A stretch of 64,000 bases of DNA from Neonectria sp. B-13 (GCA_002682825.1 NOKP01000002.1:3029944-3093943); one strand, 5' to 3'. Shown: positions 34,960 to 46,422, counted from the first letter of the stretch. Notes: a model not told the origin generated them from the letters alone. Program-made: numbers and translations.

Positions 34960-37020
34960 TTACTTCAGCCACTTGCCATAGGCCCATCGGATGCGCTCCA
35001 AGGCTCTAGCCTGCAGCTGGATGCCCTTCATATTGGATAGGTCATCCAGGTCCTCAAGGAATTCCCTGCCGATGTCGCGGGGCATCAACCTGTCGACCAG
35101 ATTCCGCAGGACGTGCACTTCACACAACAGGAGACCGTGGTCCTTGTACGACAAGAGGTTACTCTCCGTGGGATGGGCCTCGGAGAGGATGCGGTCGATG
35201 TTACGGAGGATGCGCACGGCCTTGCCGGCCTTCGCCGAGTTGCGCTGCCCAGATCGTCCACCAAAGATGCCACGGAGGTATTGGAAGAGGCCGACGGAAA
35301 CTATGACGCCAGGGGTGAGACCGACAAATCCAAAGACCAGTTCCTGGCTCTTGAGGAGGGAGTCAATGCCGGTCATGGCAACCTCCAGATCAACCTTCGT
35401 CTTCTGAACCTGGATCAAGAGTGACCTAACCAGGTCGCCCCGAATCGCTCCCATCAGAGGCTTTTGAAGGTCTTGCTCAAACGCTCGCAGCACGGGGGTC
35501 ACATCGCCCTCAGCGACCTTGCTACGAATCTCCGAAATCTGAGCTTCAGATAGCGGCATGCCGCTGGTTGATGCGAAATGGGGCTTGTCGAGCGCAAAGT
35601 CAACCACCATGCGTTCCAGACTCTCGCGATCAGCCTTCAGACTATCTCGGCTCATAATGGCGATTTCACTCGTTTTATCATGACGGATTGTTTGGATGAT
35701 CTTTCCCGTCGGTTCTACAACCCAGTTGAACCAGAAATCTTGGACAGTCGCCCCGAAGTCGAGGAACCATTTCGCAATATCAGCCTTTCGGTTGAAGAGG
35801 ATCCGCAAGATGGTTGTTGATGAGAGCAGACCAACCGTCGCAAAGAGCCAATACCGCACCAGGGGAGGAGGTGGGCCATTTTCGGTGGCTAGACTTTTCA
35901 TAACAGTAAGGTGTTCAGGAAGCGTGCGGTCAATGATGTTGAGTAGCCGTCGGGCAAGGATTGCGGGCCGTTCAGTTGCGTTGCTATCCTCAAGGTGAAC
36001 GGAGAGCTCGGGATCCTCCTCAACGCCGGCGAACACCTTGTCCTCGAAATCATTGATGTTGACATCCAGTGTGGAGACCTCCTTGAGAACCATGTCAATG
36101 AGGGCAACGCTGCGCTCAACGACACCCTTAAGGTCGTGGTGATCTTGCATCTCTGCTTTCTCGTCGTCAGGGCCGAACTGCAATCCTTCATCCATTAAGA
36201 CGCCAAGTCCGCTCGCGGTGATCTCTCTCAATTTTCTTAGCTGCGCTTGCTTCTTGCGAGCTTCGGCACGGCATAGAGCAACCGGAGACAAGACCTTTCG
36301 CTGTATGTTGATGAAGGAACGCTCCCGTATACTGTCCTGAACGATGCCATAGAACTGCTTCCACTGCTGCGAGAGTCCGGTCCTCGTGGAGTCAACCAAG
36401 TCAGCTGGGGCATCTCGCATGGAACTGGATCGAAGACGCAGTTTGGACGCATTGTACACCTCTCGTGACCAGGCCCAGAGGCGCAAAGGGGAGGTCTGGA
36501 CGGTGTACAGGCTGCTGTAGGAGTATGAGCTGAGGACATCATCCCAGTACCAAATGTCATCGCTCAGCGGGATGATTTGTTCTAGCAGAGTGTTGAGGAC
36601 GACGCCATGAAGTTGGATGGTGGCCTTGCTGACGAGGAGCCACTCGATTTCATTTTCATAGGGGCTCTTCAGGTCGTCAACATGAGTAGGCCTTACAACG
36701 GCTCCCGGTGCAGCAGGGATGCCAGATTGGGCGAGGAGGCTCCTAATGCGCCATGCTGGGAGGAGTGGATGAGATGATGAGGTACTGAGGGACTGGACGA
36801 GAGGGAGCAGGTGATCGAGGCGAGGCGAAGAGAAGGCATTGGCGACAGTAAACCCCCGGTTTTCGGCGTCAGAGCGTCCGTCCTCAGAAGTATCTTCGGA
36901 GAGGACTGGCAGACGGTCCAGATAGGCGTCAAGCCGTCGCACCTGACTGTTGACAAGGTCAGCATTAAGACAGAGGTCGGTTGAGCCAAACTCAAAGATA
37001 GAGTGAGAGACAGGGGACAA
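34960..37020 (-). CDS. NCA2: Nuclear control of ATPase protein Nca2
   Basis: A single exon codes for 686 residues on the minus strand. The N-terminal half is helical with WLLVSKATIQLHGVVLN and WYWDDVLSSYSYSSLYTVQTSP, a characteristic Nca2 block. The C-terminal half has two hydrophobic segments, around residues 405-425 (YWLFATVGLLSSTTILRILF) and 565-590 (LVFGFVGLTPGVIVSVGLFQYL), followed by LRNIDRILSEA, a family-typical motif. In yeast Nca2 is a mitochondrial inner-membrane protein that with Nca3 controls expression of the mitochondrial ATP6-ATP8 mRNA. I see no classic cleavable presequence. It is convergent with the helicase. The start at 37020 is the first ATG in frame and gives an N-terminus of expected length. 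Confidence 0.9.
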   Translation of the reverse strand: MSPVSHSIFEFGSTDLCLNADLVNSQVRRLDAYLDRLPVLSEDTSEDGRSDAENRGFTVANAFSSPRLDHLLPLVQSLSTSSSHPLLPAWRIRSLLAQSGIPAAPGAVVRPTHVDDLKSPYENEIEWLLVSKATIQLHGVVLNTLLEQIIPLSDDIWYWDDVLSSYSYSSLYTVQTSPLRLWAWSREVYNASKLRLRSSSMRDAPADLVDSTRTGLSQQWKQFYGIVQDSIRERSFINIQRKVLSPVALCRAEARKKQAQLRKLREITASGLGVLMDEGLQFGPDDEKAEMQDHHDLKGVVERSVALIDMVLKEVSTLDVNINDFEDKVFAGVEEDPELSVHLEDSNATERPAILARRLLNIIDRTLPEHLTVMKSLATENGPPPPLVRYWLFATVGLLSSTTILRILFNRKADIAKWFLDFGATVQDFWFNWVVEPTGKIIQTIRHDKTSEIAIMSRDSLKADRESLERMVVDFALDKPHFASTSGMPLSEAQISEIRSKVAEGDVTPVLRAFEQDLQKPLMGAIRGDLVRSLLIQVQKTKVDLEVAMTGIDSLLKSQELVFGFVGLTPGVIVSVGLFQYLRGIFGGRSGQRNSAKAGKAVRILRNIDRILSEAHPTESNLLSYKDHGLLLCEVHVLRNLVDRLMPRDIGREFLEDLDDLSNMKGIQLQARALERIRWAYGKWLK

Positions 37021-38060
37021 ATAATGTCGGGATCGGCAAGGCTAAGTAAGAGTCAGGGGTGGGCGGACGAACTCGGAAACGAGACTCATGATGAGACGAG
37101 AAATCCAAACTTGGATGACACAACAAGCTTCAGCCTCGGCAGGCACAGCATCAGCCAACAGCCAGTAGCCACAGCCCGCAGGAGCAGCTTCAGCGGCGGG
37201 AGCAGGACCAAGGCAGCCGCAGGGGAGTGGGTGAGCGGTCGAAGAAACTGAACTGACTGGTCAATGTCAGATTGCCAGACAGCCACCGGAAAATCTGACG
37301 GGACGGAGCGAGAGCACCACAGTCGGGTCGGGCGGAGGTGCAGGCAGCGGCAGACTGGAGACGTCAGACGGGCGGCGGCAGATGGACTGAGGCAGAGCCG
37401 CAAACTCTCGGCCGAAGCACGGGACCACGGGATCACGGGCGGCGGATCGGAAGGCGTAGAACCCAGTGAGGCGTAGAAACCCAGTGCGGCGTGTGGTTGG
37501 CTTGAGCCTTTGAGGGTGTGGTGCGTAACTGCGTGACCGCGCGACGGCTGAGTGCGAGTGTGAGTGTTCACTGTGTGTGGTGTGTGCGTTGCGTGCCAGG
37601 GCAGACCCAGACTTTGCAGTGTCCAGCTTACTACGTCGACGTATTCGTAGGCTTTAGGCTTAGGCTTAGGGCGTTGTGTGCTGGGCAACGGAGCGGATGC
37701 GGGATGTTGGGATGTGGGGAAGCGGCTACCAGCTCAAACGGCACGACCAGCTTCAGTATTCGTACAGTACAGTGCTATATTCGTCCGGAATTCGTACGGG
37801 CGCGTCGCATCGCACCACACGGAGAGGTCCGGATGGTTGGGGAGCCGAGGGAACGGCGCGATGTGGCCGGGGCGGAGGTCGCCAACAGACGAGACAACGC
37901 GGCAGTCCGGCCGGCGAGGGTAAAACTGTGGGAGACGGGGTCCTGTCAGTGAGTGAGGGAGTGGATTGGAGTGGATTGAGTTGGCTTGGACGAGTGTGTG
38001 AGTGTGTGAGTGTGTGAGCATGTGAATGAATGAGAGCGACTGGGGGGGGGGGGGGGGGGG
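37021..38060. promoter_or_regulatory. NCA2 upstream region, low complexity
   Basis: About 1 kb upstream of NCA2 up to the assembly gap. It contains G/A-rich tracts, short telomere-like units (37646-37671), GTGTGAGT repeats (about 37990-38020) and ends in a run of 19 G immediately before the gap. No coding exon was recognised. Confidence 0.45.
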
Positions 38061-38160
38061 NNNNNNNNNNNNNNNNNNNNNNNNNNNNNNNNNNNNNNNN
38101 NNNNNNNNNNNNNNNNNNNNNNNNNNNNNNNNNNNNNNNNNNNNNNNNNNNNNNNNNNNN
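38061..38160. other. Assembly gap, 100 N
   Basis: Exactly 100 N bases, the usual placeholder for a gap of unknown size. The left edge is a G19 homopolymer (38042-38060), so polymerase or read drop-out at the G tract is the likely cause. The real distance between NCA2 and ERG25 is therefore not known. Confidence 0.99.
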
Positions 38161-39919
38161 GCCTGGAATAGAATAACTTGTGGTTGGCTTGGACGGTTCG
38201 GTGGATGACGGATCGCGGGATGGTGGCAGAGGACAGACGGTGGAGGGTGTCCGTTCAGTATTAGTATTAGTATTCGTATTCGGATTTGTACCGGCTTCGA
38301 GACAATGGAAGCAACCACTTCGCGAAGTACTTCGTACCAACGTCAAAGCCGCCACAAGTCGCAGACTGCCTGGGTAAAATCTCAAATGCAAGGGCCTGGA
38401 TTGGATGGGCAGATGAAACAAGTTGACAAGGTCGAGAAGCAGCAAGGTCGCGGCAAAAGTGTTCGGAAGCCGGAGAGGCTGATTTGAGAGGAAGCGCAGT
38501 GACGCGAAGGCGAAGACGAAGACGACAGAACGGGTACGATCGATGAGATCATCGGACGGCGCCAGACAAAGGGGAACAAACGCCCGGCATGGTAAGGCGG
38601 TACTTGGTGGACCATACACCATTGGCTGCGTTGCTATGTAACTCATCATCGCTCGTCGATCACCCATGCGTGTGGCGCGGGCGGTAGCGTCCACCCGTCA
38701 GCACCTTGAAGTGTCAGAGATTGTGAGGGTTCCGAAGACCACACCACTTTTGCCCATTTGTAAGGTGTGGTTTGCTGATGAACCGCTGCTCGGGAGGCTC
38801 TGGGCCGGGCGGGGGTCACCCACAAGTTCCCATCTGAGGGGCCGGCAGTCTTCCCAGATGTACGAATACAGAGCAAACAACAAAGATCCATCATCTCCAA
38901 CCCCTGGTCAGCTTGGTCCGCGTTCTCGCCACTTGGCCCATCCAGGGGACGCGCAAATGTAAGTATCAGCTGTCACGGCGAGTGCTAGATCCGGTGGACA
39001 GGGGGGTTAAAGAAATTATTCGGGGTCTGAATGCCTTCTTTGCAGCCCCGAGGGGTCTATCAAGCTCAATTTCTCTAGAAAAAACTCACAGTAGATGGTA
39101 ATGACTCGTGAATGCCATCTCCCAAGTTAGTTTACAGATTGCTATCGTTGACCGCCTTCAATTGCCACAGCTCTCCGTAACAGTCCGGAGGGGAATGGGC
39201 CGTGTCTCTTGCAGTCTTGCTCTCCGTGTCGATGGTCATCACCGGGGCCGCTGAGTGGCCCATGTGGTCCCCTGAAAATTCCCGTCAAATCCCCATAACT
39301 TTCGGGGCGGTGACGGCACTCAAGGGGGCGTTCACATCCTCCATCGCACCGTGTTACCGTGGACGTCCTGGAGCCGCCCGTAAGGCCCCGTGAACGCCCT
39401 GCAACTAGACCCGGAAGCCGGAAGGACAATTTGGCTGTGGGCTCATTCTGGAACCATTTGTGCCCATTTGCCATCTTTTTCGTTTGCCGACCAGGCACGG
39501 ACCAATTATGCCAGGGGCTGGCTAGCCCGTCCCGACGCAGGGTGGGAAGGTCCCCTGTGGTCCCCTCCTTCCTTTCCCTTTCCTTGGGTGCGCCTGCCCT
39601 GTGACTGGCCAAATCTGCACACGCAAGTGGGCGAGTGGGTGTGTGCCCGCCAAGCCGCCGCCCCAATTGGGATCTGGCGCGTGGCGGGCAGTTGAGGAAA
39701 TGATAAAACCTCCCCAACAGCCACTATCCGTTCTCTTCCCTATCACCGCCATCGTCGACCCTCTTGACGAGCCGCCTCCTTCGACGACTCTGAATCGTTG
39801 AACACCCAGTTGTTTGCTGGTTTCCTCCTTTGAGCCCTTCGTCTTTCGGGCCTCTTTTTCCTCTTTACCTTTCACCCGGTCCTTGAGTTACAGAATCTCC
39901 ATCGGAGTCTTCCGCAGCC
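38161..39919. promoter_or_regulatory. ERG25 upstream region
   Basis: This 1.76-kb stretch between the gap and ERG25 has a TATTAG/TATTCG short repeat (about 38258-38283) and otherwise no exon that I can support. The final 200 bp before 39920 are strongly pyrimidine-rich, typical of a fungal transcription start and leader. I could not identify a sterol-response element with confidence. Confidence 0.45.
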
Positions 39920-40987
39920 ATGGATATGCTGTGAGTTTCCCCCTGATGCGACTATCTCGGCGCGCCACTGCTCTTCATCCAACCCGCAGGGCCACTGCTA
40001 ACACTGATTCTCCCAGCAACTCGACTATCAAGCTGTCGAATCAGACTAGCGACTACTTGAGCGTCCTTGAGGAGGTCTCCAAGTACAATGTCTCCCTTAA
40101 CTTCCTCGAGAAGCTCTGGGTCGTACGTCCACCCCCGATTACCCCAACCGCGACTTTACACAACTGAACTAACACTATATTTCTATCAGGCCTGGTACAT
40201 CTTCATGCAGAACGACGCGCTTGCCACTGGCATCATGAGCTTCGTCCTCCACGAGCTGGTTTACTTCGGCCGCTGCGTTCCCTACATGCTCATGGACAAG
40301 ATCCCCTACTTCAACCGCTTCAAGATTCAGGCGCAGAAGATGCCCACCCTCAAGGAGCAGTGGGACTGCGCCGCCATTGTTCTCATCAGCCACTTTACCG
40401 CCGAGCTTCCTCAGATCTGGTTCTTCCACCCTATCGCTACCTACTTCGGCATGGAATACGGCGTCCCCTTCCCTCCTGTCTGGAAGATGGCTATCCAAAT
40501 CACCATCTGCTTCATCATGGAAGATGCCTGGCACTACTGGTTTCACCGCGCCCTTCACTACGGCCCCCTTTACAAGGCCATCCACAAGATGCACCACACC
40601 TACTCCGCGCCCTTCGGCCTCGCTGCCGAGTACGCCTCCCCGATCGAGACCGCCCTCCTCGGCATTGGTGTCGTCGGCGCTCCCATCGTCCTCATGTCCG
40701 TTACCGGCGAGCTTCACTTGTTCACTATGTACGTCTGGATCACCCTCCGTCTGTTTCAGGCCATCGACGCCCACAGCGGCTACGACTTCCCCTGGAGCTT
40801 GCGTCACTTCCTCCCCTTCTGGGCCGGCGCTGAGCACCACGATCTGCACCACGAGAAGTTCATCGGCAACTACGCCTCCAGCTTCCGCTGGTGGGACTTC
40901 TGCCTCGACACCGAGGCTGGTGCTGATGCCCACAGGCGCCGCCGTGAGAAGAAGCTTGCTCAGATCAAGGCTCAGAAGCAGCAGTAA
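39920..40987 (+). CDS. erg25: C-4 methylsterol oxidase Erg25
   Basis: Three exons, 39920-39930, 40017-40122 and 40190-40987, join in frame to 304 residues, the usual length. The first coding exon is 11 nt. The di-iron histidine clusters of the fatty-acid-hydroxylase superfamily are complete: HYWFH (154-158), HKMHH (171-175) and HHDLHH near the C-terminus. Hydrophobic helices precede and separate the clusters, as for an ER membrane enzyme. The enzyme oxidises the C-4 methyl groups of 4,4-dimethylzymosterol three times, the first step of C-4 demethylation in ergosterol synthesis, working with Erg26 and Erg27. The C-terminus is Lys/Arg/Gln-rich ([14 protein letters not shown]) and may serve ER retention. 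Some fungi have two ERG25 copies; only one is in view. Confidence 0.95.
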
Positions 40988-41504
40988 GCTGTTTCAGCGA
41001 GTTCAAGAAGCAGCACATCTTGGTTGCGGTGAATCAAGGCTGCTCTAAAGAAGAAGCAATGAAGGAGAAGGAGCAAGGCAGCATTCAATTCATAATTGGA
41101 TTCAAGACTGGATGTCATGTGTGGCACACATCCCACACACCAGTCTCCGTCGCCCAAATGGCGACTCGAGCATTCGCACGGCGTTGGGGGATGTTGACCG
41201 AGAACGACTTTTTACGCTTGTATATACAAAAAACCCGATAAGCCCAGGAGAGGCTCTAGACATACGTACTTAATACTCAGCGTCGTTCATTAACCTAGAG
41301 AAATCATATCAATCAGATCTACAGAAACTCATCAGGTGCCAATCAAGTGAGATGAGAAATGTCCCGGTTTCCGGGCGGATATACATGGATATACATGAGA
41401 TAAATATCTTACAACCTGCCCCGGATCTTCACATGTAAACCCCAGCTAGACTCGCATTCTGGTACCCTTACTGTCGCAACTTTTGATAAGCTCACACCTC
41501 CAGG
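40988..41504. other. Convergent 3' regions ERG25 / PCD
   Basis: The 517 bp between two converging genes are A/T-rich toward the right and hold their 3' ends. Nothing else is visible. Confidence 0.5.
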
Positions 41505-42179
41505 TCACTTCTTCTTGGGTGTGCAGCAATCCCCTGCCGCGGCAGCAGCCTCGTCAGCCAGACCCTTGACAGCGCAGCTCTGGTCCTTGGCCTCAGGCTC
41601 TTGGGGCAGCTCGCCTAGCTCGGCGGCTAACGCATCACACACGGCGGCCATGAGAACGTCCTTCTCCGAGAGCCCGGCTGGGTTGTGGGTTGTCCAGCGG
41701 ATGAAAGCTGTGTTGTAGACCTAACATTGTTAGAACAAGATACAGGGAGTGCATGAGAGGCCGAGACATGAATGAGATGGGACACTTACATTGGACCATT
41801 CCGGGTGATGGTTCTTGATCTTGCATTGTAGCGAGACGCCGGTCATGAAGTCCTGTTGTGTCTGTTAGCATTGTGGCCATGCTACCTACCATATACTCAG
41901 ACCCGAGCAATTGCACATGAGGTAAGCATGGGCAAGAGCACGAGATAGAGAAATACGAACCCAGGTCTTCGCAAACGTCTTAAACCGGAACTTGCGCTCC
42001 AGCGCCGCTCCGTCGTTGGTGAGCGCCCACCGGCCGCCCTCTGGGCTTAACAGGGGCGTCAACACAGGCGTGAGGCTCGCGGCGTCGGTGCCAGCGCAGA
42101 AGCGCGGCTGACTAGCCATGGCGGATGAGAAGGGGCGGATAATCGAGGGGATGCGGGATGTTGGGCGGGGGAGGGGCAT
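41505..42179 (-). CDS. Pterin-4a-carbinolamine dehydratase
   Basis: Three exons, 42179-41961, 41852-41790 and 41720-41505, join in frame to 165 residues. The core has WALTNDGAALERKFRFKTF, DFMTGVSLQCKIKNHHPEW with the active-site His88-His89-Pro90 and Trp92, then YNTAFIRWTTHNPAGLSEKD with the third catalytic histidine (TTHNP). This is the PCD/DCoH fold that dehydrates 4a-hydroxytetrahydrobiopterin to recycle the pterin cofactor. The N-terminal 20 residues (Arg/Ser/Pro-rich, RPFSS) look like a mitochondrial presequence; a second in-frame ATG at residue 21 (MASQPRF) would give a cytosolic form. The C-terminal 35 residues are a non-conserved Ala/Lys tail ending in CCTPKKK. Confidence 0.9.
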
Positions 42180-42503
42180 TGTGTGAGGTGGTGTTGGTGT
42201 TGATGCGGCTGGGTTAGTAGATGATGGAGGAACGGTGAGAGAGATTGTGAGTGGCGAGAGATGGACTGATGGGAAATACTTTCTTGTTGGTGGGGGGTGC
42301 TATGGGTGGGGAGGTAGCATCCAACAATCAGCACCACTGCCGACTACATTTATCTTCGTGTAAGTGCATCTATGAGACTTTATCCGATCTCTCTTGCTAG
42401 ACAATGCCGTAATAATTTGATGTAACATAGAAAGAACTGGCCATCAACATAGTTGGCAACACGAGCTGAACGTTTTGCGAGGAAAACTGTATATATAAAG
42501 CAT
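42180..42503. promoter_or_regulatory. PCD upstream region
   Basis: The 324 bp upstream of the PCD start hold its promoter and leader, with G-rich tracts near the start. The left end of the small candidate gene (42504) abuts it. Confidence 0.4.
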
Positions 42504-42754
42504 TCAGTCACTGATGCTTGCCTTGCCATTCTGGAACGGGTCATACTTGTGCGAGATCTGGCTCCAAAACTGCAATATTCTGGTTAGTGAATGATGAGAA
42601 TCATCGGGGGTCGCTTTGGGAAGCATCCGCTCTATTTAAGTAACGACCTCGACGACTGCCAAACCCAGAACAAGGAGTTGAATGGCATCCTGCAGTGAGC
42701 TGGCCAAGGTTGAAGACCCGTTGACCCAAGTGACTGGAAGGATTGACACTGACA
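42504..42754 (-). CDS. Possible tiny spliced gene, 5' end unresolved
   Basis: On the minus strand two exons, 42689-42648 and 42569-42504, are joined by a 78-bp intron with GTCGTT donor, a CACTAAC branch point and TTGCAG acceptor. They read DAIQLLVLGLAVVE then FWSQISHKYDPFQNGKASIS and a final D before the stop. A preceding short exon ending at 42754 (YNNS) is suggested by a GTCAGT donor and an acceptor-like CCACCAAG. The product would be a very short protein with one membrane helix followed by a basic/aromatic tail, like many small mitochondrial or ER subunits, but I cannot name it. I could not place the start codon. An alternative reading in another frame exists, so this is a suggestion. Confidence 0.35.
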
Positions 42755-44526
42755 GAGTTGTTGTACTTGGTGGAGACAGGGGTAGGTCGGTGTTTCGATC
42801 ACTGATTGAGTCTACGGGCTGGATCTAATCTACCTAGCTAGGGGCTATGAAAGGTAGGTTTAATCTGGTTGTGTAAGGTGTCATCTTGGCAGCTATAGTG
42901 TGTCGAGAAGTCGACAGAGTATCATCAAAAAGCGAGAGAGACAGTGGACGTCGGGAGCTACACTGCACCATCATGGAGCACATCTAATAGTTAGTCCGTT
43001 ACGGTCTCCGTGCTGGTCTAGCTTGTGCTCCGGGGTAGCATTCCGGAATGCTCGGGAGGGGTCCGGATCCTCATTGGATGATTCCCGATGGCTAAATCGA
43101 GAGGATGGATGCTTGCTGACGTCTGTGATGTTGAAGGGGGAGTCGAAGGAGCGGACTACGATTGTAGAACTGGGAAATATCAAGTTGAAAGAAAAAAAAC
43201 CGTCCATCCTAACAAGGAGGTAGACTTCTGTCAGATAGCTTGATGTGGTTCCTTGGGGATGATTGATGGAAGGATAAGGGAATCCGCGGAACAGGGCTGG
43301 TTTGTCATCAAGCTCTCGGAGGTGTGTTGGCGGTTCCTAGTGCGGAAACCAGTCTGCGTGGTGTTGGAATGTGAGTAGTCGGTGATGCATCCGGCTGCGG
43401 TGAGTTGTTGGCAGTTGTGGTGGGGGTGCAAGTTGATCTAGGGAGTCCTACATCTGTTGAGCGACGGTTAAGTACATGTTGATCTAGACTTGATTGGGAC
43501 GACGCCGTCCCGATAAATCCGGATGTGAAGATTTAGCCATCTCGAGTCTCTTGTAGAATGTAGAACTGGGAGATCATGATGCGGAGTACTGATGCACGGC
43601 AGAGTGGAAGGCATGATGGAGCATCGTCTTTCCTGATCTGGCATCCATCGGGGGGCCTGGTGCGCTCGTGCGCTCGTGCGTGTGAGTGTGTGAGCGTGTG
43701 GGTCGTGCAGCTGGTGGCAGCTGGCCCGAGCGTCGTGGCGCCCCACCACTGGCACTTTGGAGCTCTCAGATGGAGGCGCAGGCGCTGCCTGGTTGGCGGG
43801 GGACAGCAGGTTGAATCCCTCGCCCTGTCCTGCTGACAAACCCATTTCCTTCTCCGATGTTGCACCTACACCCACCACCATCTTTGTCGTGCCGCGTCGT
43901 GTCGAATCAAGCGGACGAGGGGCAAGCGACGCAAGGGACCCCTTCACTTCTGTTGAATCAAAGCAATTGCGTTTGTCGTCAAGTGGCGTGTCGGCGTGGC
44001 AGAGTTGCTCCTCTAGGCTGAAGCTCAAGGTGTGTAACCCAGGCTGAGGGTCTGAGACAGAGGGACTAGGGGCGGAGGGCAGAAGAACAAACAAACAAGA
44101 CATTTGACGATTCACGGTTCGGTTGCCTGCGCAGCTTTGCGGGAGCCGGAAACTCTTGGACGTCCTGGTCTGCTCGTCACGGAACCACCAAGGCAGCCAG
44201 ATGAGGGGGCTCCAACATCCTGAGAAGCTCCTGTTACGAATACAGACTGAACTTCACAAGTATTCCCACTCCCCGCCGTACGCCAAGCAAACAGAAAAAA
44301 AGTGGAGGACCAAGTCAAGCAGCCCCAGCCACGCCATTTTCCAAGTCTCCGACCTGATCCCCCTCCGCTGGTTACATAATCCCGCCGCTCGAACGTATCA
44401 CGATTCACCAGCCCTCCCGTCTCTTGTTCACGTCAGCGCCTCGCTCGCCCGCCCCGTAGTAATAATCCTCGCTCGCCCGCAGCTATTTGAATGCTGAGTC
44501 AGACTCTCCTCCCCCAAAGCTCAAGC
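42755..44526. other. Intergenic, KapC upstream region
   Basis: No firm exon is seen in this 1.77 kb, apart from a possible 5' exon of the tiny gene to the left. The region right of 44450 is C/T-rich and is likely the promoter and leader of the bZIP gene. A GTGCGCTC/GTGTGAGC-rich stretch lies near 43665-43705. Confidence 0.4.
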
Positions 44527-45897
44527 ATGCAGACCTCGTCCGCCAACGGCGCCAGCACTCAAGGTCAGTCAGTCAATTAATCCTCTCCTTGTCTTCATCC
44601 GAGTCGCCGGGTGCCTGCCCAGATCCCCCATCACCAACCCCCTCCCGGAGATCCGACCCGACGTCCTGCATCTCCCCTTCCTTCAGCCAGAACATCGTCA
44701 CTTCGTCCCTTCGTCGCTTCCGTCGCATCGTCGCATCACTCGCGCGCTCGTCCTCTTCTGTCTCCTCACAACATCATCCCTGTCGCGCAACCGTTCGGCG
44801 CATGCCCGTTCTTGGGACCCCGACCCTCTCCTCGCCTTCCTAGCCGACATCTCGACCCGGCCCAATCGCTCTCGCAATTGCATTGCTCTGCCTAGTGATA
44901 GTCCCCCGACTGACATGAACTCTCCTCTCAGCAGAGCAGCATCTGCGCGCACAGCTTGAACTCCTCAAGAATCACGACGCTTCCTCGGCTTCCTCCTCGA
45001 CCCCTCCCGCGCGCGAACCCAGAAACGCGCCCCTTCAGCCCGCCCCCGCGCGGCCTTCGAATGGATACGATCCCTTGGCTGCTGCTGTCCAAGACGTCGC
45101 TCGCGCTCTGACTACCAAGTCCGAGGCTGAAGCTCACATCCACCCCGACCTTCGCGCGCGACCTAACCACGCACCCACCGCCAACATGATGCCCATCGCC
45201 CCTCCCTCGGGCCACAGTCCCGGGGCTTCTGCTGGTCCCTCAGCCGCGCCCATAGCTCCCGCGCCCTCTATGTCTGCTCAGCTCGACGACCCTACTAATG
45301 ATGGCCGGAAAGCCAAGCGGGAGCTGTCACAGTCGAAACGTGCCGCCCAGAATCGAGCCGCCCAAGTAAGTCGACATCACCGCTTCGTTACCGACTGCGG
45401 AAGCAATGGTCAGGATTCCAGGATGCTAACCACCGCCATTGTAGAGAGCTTTCCGGCAGCGCAAAGAGGGATACATCAAGAAATTGGAACAGCAGGTTAG
45501 AGACCAGCTCGACATGGAACAGTCCTTCAAAACTGTGCAAGCTGAAAACTATGCGCTCCGCGAATATGTCATCCATCTGCAATCAAGGTTGCTGGATGTT
45601 CAGGGAGAATTCCCACCACCACCTCCCAACGTTAACCTGTCTCAACCTGCGCCACCCACACCCGGTCCTCCTCCAAGCGCTCCTGAACCTGCCCCGAGTA
45701 ATCCCGCGGGGCCACTCGAGGCCGTTGCACAGGCCGTTGCGGGCTTGGCCGCCCAAGAGCAAATGGCAGAGCGCCAACGCTATCCTAGTCCCCAATTCAA
45801 GCCCGACCAGGTAACTGAGGATACGAGAACGGCAGACGAGATCAACAGACAACTACAGCAGCCAGAGGGCGCCCCTGCTCAGGCCTCAGCGGTTTAG
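44527..45897 (+). CDS. kapC: KapC-like bZIP transcription factor
   Basis: Three exons, 44527-44563, 44932-45365 and 45445-45897, join in frame to 307 residues; the first intron is unusually long for this window (368 bp). A disordered Ala/Pro/Ser-rich N-terminus leads to the basic region KRAAQNRAAQ-RAFRQRKEGY at about 148-167, divided by an intron inside the DNA-binding helix. The zipper follows (IKKLEQQV to LREYVIHLQSRL). The block AENYALREYVIHLQSRLL and the following GEFPPPPPNVNLSQP match the Aspergillus KapC group (fungal FCR3/Yap-related bZIP). It would bind DNA as a dimer in the nucleus. The C-terminal 130 residues are Pro/Ala/Gln-rich and disordered; no cysteine-rich redox domain is seen, unlike true Yap1. 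Target genes are not known from this sequence. Confidence 0.88.
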
Positions 45898-46422
45898 GAC
45901 GCCTCTGAACTGGCTTCCGATATACCTCCCTTTGTTTAATGGCGTTGAGGATACGAGTGTGGTTACGTTAAACAAGATAGTCGGGTTACTGTGGCGTTCT
46001 GGGCCTCTGCTTTCTTTGGGCGAAGGGCTCTTTAACGTCCTTCGTCATCAAATTCCTTTCCCTCTCAGCCTACATATTTGCAGGTTGGCACTGCTGCGAC
46101 ATACCCGTCGACGCGGTCTTGGAAGCGGGACATTCTAGCTGGCTGGCTGGTTTTGCTGGCTGGCGTTGGGCAAACGCAACTTGGAAGACACGATGTTCTG
46201 GTGAAGGAGGTGGGATTATTTGCGGCGCTCTCCCAAGTGAGAGCCGCCAACACAGATTATAAGATGCATTCGGTGGCTGTCTTTTTCGCATAGGATGTAG
46301 AAATCAAAGAAGCTCTAAAGAAGAACCTTCATTAACGCAAACCTGAACGGAAAACAAAACAAATCTACCCGTACATTGCCCGTTTTTGACTCCCTGGTGC
46401 CCCCAACAACACTGCACACCGT
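45898..46422. other. Convergent 3' regions kapC / ARP5
   Basis: The 525 bp between two converging stop codons hold both 3' ends, with a short GGCTGGCTGG/TTGCTGGCTGG direct repeat near 46141-46165. No exon was recognised. Confidence 0.5.

Noticed and set aside
40175..40933. 252-residue minus-strand frame
   Set aside because: It is antisense to the well-supported ERG25 exon 3.
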